A stretch of DNA of 64,000 nt. Source: Petasospora fabianii (taxonomy: Eukaryota > Ascomycota > Saccharomycetes > Phaffomycetales > Wickerhamomycetaceae). Position 1 is the stretch's first letter; each line of letters opens with the position of its first letter. The stretch spans positions 62,001-126,000 of the forward strand of contig CP048725.1 of NCBI GenBank assembly GCA_022641835.1, given 5' to 3'. Positions 38,283 to 50,100 of the stretch are shown here, one piece after another. The notes under the pieces were generated by a model. The model did not search any database. It worked only from the letters and a program-made list of their open reading frames with translations, and was not told the origin of the DNA. A program made the translations under genes and the position numbers.

Positions 38283-39947
38283 TCAAGAAGAGCTTTCACC
38301 CAACTTACTCTCAGAGCCAGCATTGACACTCAAATCTATATCATCCTCCACTTCCTCATCCTCGTAATCCAAGGCGAATGTCTTGTTACCTCTGACAAAC
38401 CAGTAAACAATGGAGTAAATGGTGAAGGCAGCAAGAACAACAGACGCGTAATTCATAGAATCAGCAGCGACTGGCATACTCATTGGGAAGGAGAAGAAGA
38501 CAACGGCAAAGACGGTCCATGCAAGGACGATCAAGTTAGCAGCAAGGCCGATTGGGCCAAGCCAGAAAGGACCATGTTTAAGGGTACTTCTACCTCTGAC
38601 CAACAAGCAAACGATTGGAATGGCGTAGGACAAGAGCAAGAAAGTGATACAACCGACAACCATGGCGTTGTAAGCGGTGGTAGAACCCATGTAGATACAA
38701 CCGATAACGGCACACCAGAAACAAGACATTAAGTGAGCATTAACTGGAAGACGAGTGGATTCGTTGACAACTGACCAATAACGAGAGCCTGGAAGACCTC
38801 TGTCACGGGAGAACGACCAACAGAGACGGGCCATCCATGTCTGAGAAGCGACGTTACAGCCAATAGCGGTAAGAACGATAAGGGCTTCGAGGAAGAGAGC
38901 ACCGTGCTTGTTACCCAGGGCCTGGTAAAAGATATCCATGATTGGAACACCAGTGACAGAGTTGAGAATGTCATCAAGGTTTCTGATGGAGAAGAACATG
39001 GCAATACTGTAGCAGAAAGAGGTACCGAAACCGATGGCGACAGTGGACATGATGGAGATTGGAATCCAACGCTCTGGTTCGTACATCTCCTCGGCCATGT
39101 GAGTGGCACAGTCAAGACAAGAGAAGGACCAAGCTGGGTTGATAAGACCAACGATGAAGGCCACACCAGACGAGCTCCAGCCAGTACCGTTGTTGAACTG
39201 GACAAAGACGAAGTGAGCATCCTGGTAGTGACCTCTTGCGCAAATCAATACAGTAAGGGAGATGACAACAAAAGACAAGAGGGAAGTGTAGAGAGCAGCA
39301 GAAGAGATGGCTGGCAGTGGCTTGTCCCAAATGTTGAAAAGGGCAAGGAAGGCGTTGAAGACTTCAAAAGTAACAAACACTTCCCATGTCTTTGGCGCCT
39401 CAGTCTTACCTGTGGAGAGGTAGTACATACCAACAACGGCTGCAGCAATGGAGACCGTGACGGATGCAGATGTGAAGATGGATCCAAACCAAGCGTAGGA
39501 ACCACACATGTAAGCCCAGAATCTTCTATACTTCTTTGGGGCCAACTGGAAAGTCCAGTAGTATTGACCACCCGAGTTCTCTGGGAAGGCAGAGATCAAC
39601 TCAGAGAGGGAGATACCGATACAGGAAGCAATGAAAGTGATGATGACGATACCGTAGACGATAAGCATTGGTCCACCGGAGGAGATACCAGCAACGAGGG
39701 AGGCGGAGATACCAAACCAAGAATTGGTAAGACCGAAACCGACACCAAGCAAGGACCAAATGTTGAAGTGCTTTCTTAATGTACCATGGTCGTTGATGGT
39801 CTTGGACTGGATAGCATTGAGCGTGGTGTGCTCAACCTGACCTCTTTCCAAGGAGGAGTGGGAGTCTATGGAGACGATGTGAGCCTCTTTGGCCTTATCC
39901 TGAGAGGTGGAAGGCATTAGTGATCTGATGAATCTGCTGACACTCAT
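38283..39947 (-). CDS. HNM1: Choline/GABA-type permease, Hnm1-like
   Basis: A 554-residue transporter of the amino acid-polyamine-organocation superfamily (ACT family) with about 12 membrane segments. Diagnostic stretches agree with yeast Hnm1: WSLLGVGFGLTNSWFGIS at the first helix, GLINPAWSFSCLDCATHMAE, and SQTWMARLCWSFSRDRGLP. The N-terminal ~60 residues and an acidic C-terminal tail are cytosolic. Hnm1 carries choline and related amines for phosphatidylcholine synthesis; Uga4-type GABA permeases are the nearest alternative. A TATA-like ATATAAAAG lies about 45 bp upstream on the minus strand. I looked for a convincing inositol/choline element in the promoter and did not find one. Confidence 0.85.
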   Translation of the reverse strand: MSVSRFIRSLMPSTSQDKAKEAHIVSIDSHSSLERGQVEHTTLNAIQSKTINDHGTLRKHFNIWSLLGVGFGLTNSWFGISASLVAGISSGGPMLIVYGIVIITFIASCIGISLSELISAFPENSGGQYYWTFQLAPKKYRRFWAYMCGSYAWFGSIFTSASVTVSIAAAVVGMYYLSTGKTEAPKTWEVFVTFEVFNAFLALFNIWDKPLPAISSAALYTSLLSFVVISLTVLICARGHYQDAHFVFVQFNNGTGWSSSGVAFIVGLINPAWSFSCLDCATHMAEEMYEPERWIPISIMSTVAIGFGTSFCYSIAMFFSIRNLDDILNSVTGVPIMDIFYQALGNKHGALFLEALIVLTAIGCNVASQTWMARLCWSFSRDRGLPGSRYWSVVNESTRLPVNAHLMSCFWCAVIGCIYMGSTTAYNAMVVGCITFLLLSYAIPIVCLLVRGRSTLKHGPFWLGPIGLAANLIVLAWTVFAVVFFSFPMSMPVAADSMNYASVVLAAFTIYSIVYWFVRGNKTFALDYEDEEVEDDIDLSVNAGSESKLGESSS

Positions 39948-41318
39948 TGTAAGTGATTGTGGTTGCGGTGATTGGGAAGTGCGGGCTCGGGTCTTTTATA
40001 TGGCCGGAGATATGGTATGCAGAGATGATGCAGATAGATCAAGAGATAAAGGTAGGTGTGTGCGTCGGAAAAGCGGGCAACGAGTGCTTAGTGGCAGATT
40101 TGGACAAGTCGAGCCGATATCTAAAAACAATATTATTAGATGTATCCGATTACGAGACGGAACGAAACGGAACGTGCGATGTTTGGACGTTGATGTGAAC
40201 AATAGCACAGTGCGCTGTTTGAGTGTCTATGACGTTTAGAAGTGGCTGTAGGAGTAATCGGGCCGGTGTGAATGGCTGAGACAGACTATGGAGCTAGCAA
40301 TTCGACTCTCGAGAGATAAAACTTTGTGGGGGACGCTTGTGGTTGGTGGCTGCTTAGTGTAGTGAGCAGACCGTGGACGCGGGCGATAACGTTATCTCTG
40401 CTGGACGGTTTGGGTAAAAAGGAGCCAGGGCGATTCAAAGTAAATTGCAGTGGGTAATGGATAGACTTTGTTTAAGCAAAGCTATACTACTGATTGTTCG
40501 AGTGATGATCAGCTTATTGTCGATCAGATCAAGTAAGCGCCAGAAGAATTGACTTGAGTTTCCTGATCTGTTGGCTGCTCCAAAGTGTTTTATAGCGGCA
40601 CAGCCAACAAGGCCCTGCTGCCGCCCAAAGGGAAAATTTTTCAATGGCATGTGACACTGTAAGCGATCTGGTGCGCTCTGATTGGTGGGCGGCCTCAACG
40701 GTTGTACAGGGTTCGATGGCGGGGGTTAGGACATGATCTAGGGTCTTTGTGGAGTCTCTGTGGGGTCTCTGCGGTGTTGATGGAGCATCTGGGGGGTCTC
40801 TACCCCTTGCACCGCTTTGTTTACTGCTCCGTAAGCCAAACTGGCCTATTTGTATGTGTCTTGCCGCGGGCGAAATTCCGGTGGAATTATGGGGCGCGCC
40901 TTACTAGTTCCCGAAAGTAGTTATCACCGACTTCATCAATCTCGGACTTAGCCGGATGCGGTACACATCCTCTTTTATTGTCTCATGGTGTACCAAAGCA
41001 TAGAACTTCGAAGTATATTTCATCTCCTATCAGTGCCATTAGCACTGAGAAATGTCGTGGGCGGAGCAACAACTGTATCATATCAGCAGAAACCAGATAA
41101 AGTATAACCTATGAATTAAATTGCCATTTGTATGGGATACGATCCGGCTTCTTCATTGCTGACTATAGCATACCGCTAATCAGCTCGGTGAACCTTTCCA
41201 ATGTGGCACCTTCAATCTCAGTGTATCTTACAACTGAAACCCTTCGAAACAGGTACATAGACCATATCCACATGAGCAATAAATTAACAGCCGGGCCGCT
41301 CATGCTTCGACACACCAA
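39948..41318. other. Intergenic region upstream of HNM1
   Basis: About 1.4 kb with no supported gene. An RRPE-type word (TGAAAAATTTT on the minus strand) lies at 40633-40643, far from any ribosome-biogenesis gene. Short imperfect repeats of GGGTCTYTGTGG occur at about 40736-40800. Small frames of up to 110 residues have no recognisable domain. Confidence 0.45.
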
Positions 41319-41624
41319 ATGTCGAAACCTCAGCCTAGTCACTCTATACAGCCTTCCAATGCAACTTTACAGCAATCAATGATCTCCAAGACCCCCAGTG
41401 TTCCCGGGATCCCAATAGACCTTAACTCGATTCTTCCTCAAAGAACAAGCTTACCCACATATCTAGCTTCTTCTTGGCTAGGAACCTATGCACACCACAT
41501 CATCTATGCCTTATTAGAAGCCACCTATGGCTTCGTAGACTACGAACAAAGAGCTCTATCGATAACATCATCTGCTGAGTTCAAGCTTTCATTTCTGAAG
41601 CTGCATACAGTGCTTGTAACGTAG
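41319..41624 (+). CDS. Small protein of unknown function (101 residues)
   Basis: I do not recognise this gene. The ATG-initiated frame encodes 101 residues. Its first ~30 are rich in Ser, Pro, Gln and Thr. A dense, protein-like segment follows, VPGIPIDLNSILPQRTSLPTYLASSWLGTYAHHIIYALLEATYGFVDYEQRAL, broken here only for quotation: PGIPIDLNSILPQRTSL then PTYLASSWLGTYAHHI then IYALLEATYGFVD. The helix could be amphipathic and the composition is far from random-frame sequence. It lies in a gap with no competing frame and converges on the small gene at 41834. It may be a small complex subunit; that is only inference. Confidence 0.5.
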   Translation: MSKPQPSHSIQPSNATLQQSMISKTPSVPGIPIDLNSILPQRTSLPTYLASSWLGTYAHHIIYALLEATYGFVDYEQRALSITSSAEFKLSFLKLHTVLVT

Positions 41625-41833
41625 CTTCATGGTTCTACATGAAATAATTATCAAATGTGATTATAGTTTCTTCTTTCATTAAAAGGTCATAAGTGGTCGT
41701 TATTCTAGCATCAGAAGTATGGGAGGTTGGCTAAGCAAACAGGTTGTCAAAGATGTATTCATGAGTTGACAATAGCAGCCGATTGACGACTCGGATTTTG
41801 CCCATTTTCCTTGCCTTGCTCGATACTACCATC

Positions 41834-42139
41834 TCATAAAAGATCCAGCTGATCAATCAAACTCTGTGCCTCGGCGCTCTGTTTCTTCTCCTCTTCCTTC
41901 TTGGCCCTATCCTCTTCTTGGTCCTCTTTCAGATCTTTCACACTCAGCATTGTCGCTTTTGTCTTTTTCTGGTTCTTCCCACTGGTAGCAGCAGCATTCA
42001 TAATGTCTCCAAGATCAAGAGAGTTAACATCTGCAACTTTTGATGCTGTCGTCTTCGAGCCATGCTTCGAAATTTTGAACTTCTTCCCCGTTGTCGATCT
42101 AGCCTTCTTGCATTTGTGTGTCTTAGGCTTTGAAACCAT
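41834..42139 (-). CDS. Small basic Lys-rich protein, probable ribosome-biogenesis or nucleolar factor
   Basis: A 101-residue protein not matched to a named family. It opens with MVSKPKTHKCKKARSTTGKKFKISKHG, that is MVSKPKTHKCKKARST then GKKFKISKHG, a strongly basic start, then VNSLDLGDIMNAAATSG and an acidic/basic charged helix (DLKEDQEEDRAKKEEEKK) before LIDQLDLL. The frame continues upstream only to a TTG at 42151, so the ATG at 42139 is used. It shares a 247-bp divergent promoter with KRR1, which carries PAC-like and RRPE-like sites. This supports a role in ribosome assembly, but the function is inferred. Confidence 0.7.
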   Translation of the reverse strand: MVSKPKTHKCKKARSTTGKKFKISKHGSKTTASKVADVNSLDLGDIMNAAATSGKNQKKTKATMLSVKDLKEDQEEDRAKKEEEKKQSAEAQSLIDQLDLL

Positions 42140-42301
42140 TGTTACTGTCAAATATCAAATAGTTTGATGTGCAAGGGTTGTATTTGATCGTGAAAAGAAG
42201 AACTGCGGAGAGCTGAGATGGGCATAGCTGCCAAAAAATTCGATTTGAAGCCTTCGCGAAAAAACAGAAATGGCCGAATCCGGTAATCATGGAAAACCTA
42301 C

Positions 42302-42326
42302 GAAATTTTTTTGACAGAGATGAGCT
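42302..42326. promoter_or_regulatory. RRPE-like and PAC-like pair in the KRR1 divergent promoter
   Basis: GAAATTTTTTT (RRPE-like) at 42302-42312 is followed by GAGATGAGCT at 42317-42326, one base from the PAC consensus GCGATGAGCT. The pair lies about 60-85 bp before the KRR1 ATG. Paired RRPE and PAC sites mark ribosome-biogenesis genes in yeasts. Confidence 0.6.
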
Positions 42327-42374
42327 TCTGAAGTAGACAGGGCCACCTAGAGAAGTAACAAATTTCGCCATTAG

Positions 42375-43499
<1,125 letters not shown>

Positions 43500-44139
43500 T
43501 CGCATTTCACGGTGTATATGATCTAATTTTTACGGCATTGATTATCAAAGAAGCAGAGATAAACAACAACTTGTCTCGTAAGTAGTGGGCGGAATGGCGC
43601 AAAAAACGGTTTCGCCAATGTTTGTGCCATTCCTTTGCGCAATTACTACGTTAGGTATAGTGGCGAAGATCATGTACTGCGCGAACCGTCGACGTGTGCG
43701 AATTGCGAATGTGCCGAAAAGCCAACACGAAAAGACTCCAAGAGACCAAAACAACACGTTTGATTGACACTTTCTGTAGCTTTCTTCATCTTGTTTCGCC
43801 GCTATTAGAGCTTCTTTGTGCTTTTTTGAACCTTTCACTGTTTACGCCAATAGCAGGGACAAATCTGGTGTTCAATTGACGTATATTCACTACACTCTGA
43901 CTAAGCCTTTCCTTGGCATCAACCGTTGATCCACGACCCTTAAGGGCTTGACAACTACATTCTCACGAGTCCTGAGACGCCACTCCAGGAGCTGATGTGT
44001 ATATCACAACTCCACTGTTGATCTGATATTTGCTTTTGTTTTTTCCCTTCAAGAACGAAGATTTATATCGGGCACCAAACTTGCTTCATCGCCACCTTTC
44101 CCGCAGCCATCACATCGTGCATATCAATAATCACACATC
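43500..44139. other. Intergenic region KRR1-PIK1
   Basis: About 640 bp, holding one doubtful small frame described separately. The 97-residue minus-strand frame here starts at GTG and is rejected. The last 150 bp before PIK1 are pyrimidine-rich and look like promoter sequence. Confidence 0.45.
43594..43767 (+). CDS. Possible small membrane protein (57 residues), doubtful
   Basis: An ATG-initiated frame encodes 57 residues: a short N-terminus, a hydrophobic segment (FVPFLCAITTLGIVAKIMY) and a basic tail (RRRVRI) with polar end. The layout resembles small mitochondrial inner-membrane subunits such as those of ATP synthase, but I cannot align it to one. Its codons (GCG, CGA, CGT, ACG, TCG) differ sharply from neighbouring genes, which prefer AGA and rarely use NCG. 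That counts against it being an ordinary gene. Confidence 0.25.
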   Translation: MAQKTVSPMFVPFLCAITTLGIVAKIMYCANRRRVRIANVPKSQHEKTPRDQNNTFD

Positions 44140-46983
44140 ATGGACGCCCAAATAACAGCTGGACAGAGCGGAAACGCACTTTTGCTTAGGTTCATTGACT
44201 CTTCACAGTTCAGCTTGTTTGTCTGTATCGACTATCTCTCCCGATATGCCAACAACATTGGTATCCACCATCATCTCTGCCAAAAGCTTCGTACGTATAA
44301 ACTAGATGACATCAGCTTCTTCATCCCACAGCTGTGCCAGCTACTGGTGACAGTGGAGACTGAATCAATGGCACTGGAGGATTTGCTACTTGACCTCTCA
44401 TCAAAGGATCCACATTTCGCCCTACACACATTTTGGTACATTCAAGCACATCTCACCGACTTAGCAGCTGATCCAAACAGCTTCGCCTTCCAGAACGCCA
44501 GACGTCTCTCAAACACACTCCAATATATTCTCTTTAACGTTGGATCGCCACCATCAAATAAGTTCAGAGAGAATGCACCACCATCGCTGATACTCTCCTC
44601 AATGGTTGCTGCCAGCGTTGGTCTCCCGCAATTGGGTGAGTTCATCGGTCCAATCGCCAAAAGTCAAGGAAAGAGACAAAAGAGTTTTGTCTTCGAGTTG
44701 GCCAGAACCTTTAAAAACAAAATCACAGATACCCTCACAATGAACAATACCAGGGCCAATAGCAGAATCACATCTGGCTCCAGTATCCAATACGATACGA
44801 TATCCAAGTCATCCCATATCGACGACTACAAGAAGGAGGCGCCAGTCCCAGAGCATAGAAACTTTGACTTTGAGATGATCGATGCGTATGCTGATAACGT
44901 CATCAGGAAGGATAGAAGACACAAACTGACAAAAGAAGTTCTCCGTCAGCATGCATTTTATGAAGCTGGAAGTGATCTCTCCACCGCCTCATCACCAACA
45001 TTCGGTAATACATTCGACAAGGATGGAAACTCTGTCTCCATGCCAGAGCTTCAACGGTCCAACACAACCACACCGTCATCACCCGTCGGATCAGTAGGAT
45101 CTTCCCCGACGTCGGCTAAGTTCAAAAGAGGGAGAGGCTCAAGTAGGGCATCTAATCATGGTGCAAACGTCAGAAACATCTCGCCATCGCTCATGACCAC
45201 CACTTCCAAGATCAAACTGTTGAAGTCCAACTACTTTAGATGTGAGACTCAGTTTGCTATAGCCCTCCAGACCATCTCTGTCAGACTGAGTGCTGTGCCT
45301 CAGGAAGCTAGACTTTCCTCATTACGTGCTGAGCTCTCACTGTTGAACAGAGATCTTCCAGCTGAGGTTGACATTCCAACACTCCTCCCGCCAAACAGAA
45401 AAGGTAAACTCCACAAGGTTGTCCATATCGCGGCTAATGAGGCTGCCGTGCTAAATTCTGCTGAAAGAGTGCCATTCTTGCTCCTGATTGAGTTTTTAAG
45501 TGATGAGCTTGACTTTGATCCAGGCACTGAAAGCAACAACAAGCTGCTCCATGAGAAGCCAAACAACTCTTACATCTTTGACTTAGGTATTCAGCCGGCT
45601 TCCACAGAGGTGTCTCCTCCACCAACATCGTATTATGACAAACCAATGGAGACTGATTTGGGTGATTTGTCCGTTGTCAAATTAACCAACAGAACAGAGA
45701 ATGAGGTTTTCTCAAATGAGGTACTTGTTGCCAACTCTTCCAACGTCCCGATAATCAATAATGACGATGAGCGTGCACCCGACCTGAACTTCAGTGCCGA
45801 CTACCAGCTCGGTACCGGTGAACAGGGTGATTCCTCCGACCTCGCTACACAGATGAGAATTGCCGCCGTCATGCTGTCTCAGTTGGACAATGGCTCATAT
45901 ACCCTCCCAGCTGACCAGACTGCTGCCATCAAGGCCAGGATCATCACATCCATGCAGTCACTCCAGGACCATTTTGGTTATAAGGATCTTGAGGCCATTC
46001 ATGGTGCTGCTGGTGAGCGTAAGTTGGAGAACGATATGAAGACTGGTGGTGTCTCCAACATCAACTCGAGTGCATACTTGGGTGAAGACTGGAACACCAA
46101 GAAAGAAAGAATCAGAAGACGCAGTCTCTACGGACACTTGGAAAACTGGGACCTTTGTTCAGTGATTGCTAAGACCGGTGATGATTTGAGACAAGAAGCA
46201 TTTGCTACCCAGATGATCCAGGCCATGGCTTCCATCTGGAGATCTTCAAATGTTCCAGTTTGGGTCAAGAGAATGAGAATCTTGATCACGTCAGCCAACA
46301 CCGGTCTTGTTGAGACTATCACTGATGCTATCTCCATCCACTCAATCAAGAAGGCGTTGACCAAGATTTCCATCGAGAGCGGTGAGAATCCAAAGGGTAC
46401 TATCACCTCCTTGACTGAGCACTTTGAGAGAAGCTTCGGTGAGCCAACGTCCTCTAAGTATAAGCGTGCTCAAGATAACTTTGCACAGTCTCTTGCTGCC
46501 TATTCTGTTATCTGCTACTTGCTTCAGATCAAAGACCGTCACAATGGTAACATTATGCTTGATAATGATGGTCACATTGTCCACATTGATTTCGGTTTCC
46601 TTCTCTCCAACTCGCCGGGCTCTGTCGGTTTCGAAGCTGCTCCATTCAAGTTGCCGCTTGAGTACGTTGAGATCCTTGGTGGTCTCGAGGGAGCTCCATT
46701 CCTCAAATTTAAGGACCTCACTAAGCAGGCATTCAAGGTTATGAGAAAGCACGCTGACCACTTGGTCAACATGGTTGAGCTTATGCAAAAGGACAGTAAT
46801 CTTCCTTGTTTCAAGGCTGGCCCACAGACATCTGTCCAGTTCAGGCAGAGATTCCAGCTGCACTTGAGCGAGACCGAATGTGACGCCTTTGTTGAGAACT
46901 ACTTGATTGCCAAATCCATCGGCTCCATCTACACTAGACTTTATGACCAGTTCCAGCTTCTCACTCAAGGTATCTACAGCTGA
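44140..46983 (+). CDS. PIK1: Phosphatidylinositol 4-kinase Pik1
   Basis: A 947-residue kinase that makes PtdIns4P at the Golgi and in the nucleus. The N-terminal lipid-kinase-unique region lies at ~10-125 (LEDLLLDLSSKDPHFALHTFW). A middle disordered section carries Ser/Thr/Pro-rich sequence. In type III PI4Ks this region contains the frequenin-binding site. The catalytic domain is C-terminal: GDDLRQEAFATQMIQAM near 683-699, catalytic loop KDRHNGNIML near 797-806, and the Mg-binding HIDFGFLLSNSPG near 814-826. It is somewhat shorter than the S. cerevisiae protein (1066 residues), mainly in the linker. Confidence 0.93.
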   Translation: MDAQITAGQSGNALLLRFIDSSQFSLFVCIDYLSRYANNIGIHHHLCQKLRTYKLDDISFFIPQLCQLLVTVETESMALEDLLLDLSSKDPHFALHTFWYIQAHLTDLAADPNSFAFQNARRLSNTLQYILFNVGSPPSNKFRENAPPSLILSSMVAASVGLPQLGEFIGPIAKSQGKRQKSFVFELARTFKNKITDTLTMNNTRANSRITSGSSIQYDTISKSSHIDDYKKEAPVPEHRNFDFEMIDAYADNVIRKDRRHKLTKEVLRQHAFYEAGSDLSTASSPTFGNTFDKDGNSVSMPELQRSNTTTPSSPVGSVGSSPTSAKFKRGRGSSRASNHGANVRNISPSLMTTTSKIKLLKSNYFRCETQFAIALQTISVRLSAVPQEARLSSLRAELSLLNRDLPAEVDIPTLLPPNRKGKLHKVVHIAANEAAVLNSAERVPFLLLIEFLSDELDFDPGTESNNKLLHEKPNNSYIFDLGIQPASTEVSPPPTSYYDKPMETDLGDLSVVKLTNRTENEVFSNEVLVANSSNVPIINNDDERAPDLNFSADYQLGTGEQGDSSDLATQMRIAAVMLSQLDNGSYTLPADQTAAIKARIITSMQSLQDHFGYKDLEAIHGAAGERKLENDMKTGGVSNINSSAYLGEDWNTKKERIRRRSLYGHLENWDLCSVIAKTGDDLRQEAFATQMIQAMASIWRSSNVPVWVKRMRILITSANTGLVETITDAISIHSIKKALTKISIESGENPKGTITSLTEHFERSFGEPTSSKYKRAQDNFAQSLAAYSVICYLLQIKDRHNGNIMLDNDGHIVHIDFGFLLSNSPGSVGFEAAPFKLPLEYVEILGGLEGAPFLKFKDLTKQAFKVMRKHADHLVNMVELMQKDSNLPCFKAGPQTSVQFRQRFQLHLSETECDAFVENYLIAKSIGSIYTRLYDQFQLLTQGIYS

Positions 46984-47106
46984 TATTCATCAATTGCATG
47001 GCACATAATGCCACCCACATCATTAATGCTACGATTATAACAGATGTGAAGTCTAAGTAGTTGCATTGTAAAAGTGATCATTCATTGTTTTAAAAAGGTC
47101 ATGTCA

Positions 47107-50100
47107 TCATTTGAAAGCCTTGAACTTCAGTTTGAGCTTCGGCTTAGGGGCATCGTCCGAGGAAGGTGCTGTTTTCAGTGCTGGTAAATTGAGTTTAACA
47201 TCAGGTGAAGCAGAGTTGGTGAAAGACAGTGACTGTTTCTTTGACTGTGGGGTGGAGACCGGTGTTGCTGATCTAGATGTAGCAATTCTCAACTTCTCCG
47301 ACGGCAGTCTTAATGTAACCTTCTTGGATGGCTTGGAGACCTTCAACGGGTTTGCAGAGACAATGATGTTCTTGTTACGTCTGTCAATTTTCACATATCT
47401 CAGCGGACCACTCTCAGAACGCTTGATGGTGGCCTTGTAGTGTGCTGCCCTTGAAATATTTGGAGCTGTAGTGGATGGCTGAGATGTAGCAACATTCGAA
47501 GATGATGGTTTGAGAATAATCTTTGGCAGTGACTTTGCCTTTGCAGCTGCAGGTTTCGTAGTAGCTGGCGCTGGAGCCTTAACTGTGACACCGTTCCCGG
47601 AAACCTTCGTGACTAAAGTTAATTTGAGGAGACCACCTCTCTTGATGGAAACAAGACCGTCACCTTGATTAGAGGCCGTGATCTTCTTTTCACGTGGGAT
47701 GGCGAAAGAAACCTCCAGTGTGTCATATGCTGGAATGAGAACATATATCAGGTCAAAGAGGTCTCGCTTCTGAACCAATCCAAGTAGCGGGTGTCTCACG
47801 GCATTCCAAAGAACATCTCTGAGTGGTTTGTATCCACTATAGTCTCTTCTCAGTAAGTCAATAGCACCAGTGAGTGTCGCTCTAGCGGCAGCGACCCTTC
47901 TGGTCTCGAAAGCAGCCTTGTTGCTTCCAGACTCCTCGACGACAACAAAGCCTGAATCCTGCGGCTCCTCCTTCTCCTCAATCACAATATCCTTACTCAA
48001 CTCATCCTCATCCAAGTCATCACCAGCACCATTCACAACAGCAGAGCCGATAGACTGGATAAAAGAGCTGATCAGTTTGTGTTTGAGTTTCAATGATTTC
48101 TCAAACAAAGTAGAGTAGAGGAAGTACTGCAAGATGGTCTCATTTTTCAGGCCACCCATGTCGAACAACCCTCGGAAGGCCAAAACTCTAACGTTTTCTG
48201 GATAGGAGGCCTTAGTACGACTAAGCAATTCCTCGGGTGTGATCTTCAATAGTGCCCGCCTCGATAGTCTCAACTTGTTCTTTATGGCATTCACACCAAC
48301 AGAACCATCATTGGAAGGCAGCCACTCAGTCATTTTCTGGTGTCTTGAAAGCTCATCAACAACGTCGTCGAGGAACTTTTTGTCAGCATCATTGAGCTGT
48401 CCGAGGGAATCATGGAGAGGATTTGCAAGAGTAGCATCAACAATGCAAGTCATGAGGTGGCAAATGTAGTATGAATCAGTGAATGGGTTGTTCAAGTTCT
48501 GATTAAACTTCAAAAGATCAAGCAAAAACTTTCTGATCTCCAGTGGGCAGTTACCATTAGAGTCCCTCACCGTAGACAAAGACGAGATGATTCCCTTTTT
48601 GATCAAATAGCTGGAGAAGTCACTGAAGTCATTTGGAAGTGGGATGTTGGAGTTCTCGAAGCAGTACTGAGTCTTAAATGCCTTTAACAAATGTTTAGAA
48701 CCAATGGAACCGATCTGCTCCTTGGCGAACTTGGCAATACCCATGGCAGCCTCAATTCTAACTCCATAGTAGTAACGACTATCCATTAGAGTCCGAAGCA
48801 AGATCGATGAGTAAAGAGCAGAAGCGTTGGAGTTGGCAAAGTACTGGATTGACTCAACCTGTGCCTCGACGTCTCTGTCCTGTTGAAGCTGAGAAGCATA
48901 CATGTAGTCTGGCTGGTTGAGATGGATCTTACAAATCCATTCGAAGTCAGCATCAACTCTGATCCACTCAAATGCTTCGTTAGTCATCTTCTCTTCCTCC
49001 TCCTTCGTCCATTCAGTGAGATTCCAGTTCTTGACATCATTCTCTGTCTGTAAAATATCACCAAGACAATGCAACAAGACAGTCTCATCTTCTTCAGCAT
49101 TCTCTTTCGCCTCCTTATCCGACTTTATCTGTTTCTGACTTCTCTTCAGACGTTTATATTTGGTGTTGTACTGAATGTCCAACTTGGTGAAACCCTCTTT
49201 CAAGTCAACGATGTGCTCGTATGGGGTACCGTCTGCCTCATGAATTCTGATAGTCATAGGCCCTGTGAACAGACTTGGTGTGTACTGATTCTCAGAGTCT
49301 TCTAACTCTCGTGTGGCCTCTGAAATGAATGTGGATCCATCAGGGTGGAGTTTCTCCGTCTCTTGATTCTGGACTTGCCTGATACCCATTTCGATGAACA
49401 TTCTCTTCTTGTTGAACCTCTGTGAAACTCTGAAGATTGGAACACCGCACCCGTGGACCCATTGGCGGAAAAATGACTCGAGTCTATTGTGACCAACCTT
49501 CTCACAAACATGCTGGAAGTGTTGAGTACTCAAACAGCCATTTGGAAGGTCACCAGACATTGCCTGCACAAAGATCTTTGGAATGACTCTGGTTAAACCA
49601 AACGACTTATCTGTCTTCGTCATTCTTCTGTCCAAAATGAACATGACAACTGGGGCCTTCAGCTTGATGAAATCGAGGTCGATCATGGTGATGGGGAATC
49701 TGAAATATGGGTCTGATAGAGGTGGCTTACCCACATCTTGATCACAAATCTTCTCTGACTGTTTTTTCACTCTGTACTTATACTCGTTAGTTCCCATCAA
49801 TCTGCGAATGAACTGAAGAGTCATGAAGTGAGATATACCGATTGTGGCCCAGATGTCACTGTATGTCTTTGGAACAAGGTAGATCCCTGACCATTGCTCG
49901 GCCAACGCAAGAGACAATGTATAGGTCGTGTCATAGATTGGCTCAATAGCTGTGGCAGGATAAAGGATATAGTTGCTCAGGATGGAAAGGCCGCCAAATC
50001 CATTGAACACAACGTCCAAGTCGGAAACGAAGACCATGGCGTAACTTATGTATGGGTAGGAACCAAACTCTCGTGAATAGAAATCAATTGTTTTGTATAG

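Noticed and set aside
38904-39779. 291-residue plus-strand open frame opposite HNM1
   Set aside because: It lies entirely antisense to a strong membrane-protein gene. Its hydrophilic, domain-free product is what that codon use produces in the opposite frame.
40190-40200. Possible inositol/choline element (GATGTGAAC) upstream of HNM1
   Set aside because: It lacks the required CANNTG core and lies about 245 bp from the ATG.
43545-43838. 97-residue minus-strand frame beside KRR1
   Set aside because: It starts at GTG, and its only in-frame ATG is internal and late. No family resemblance.
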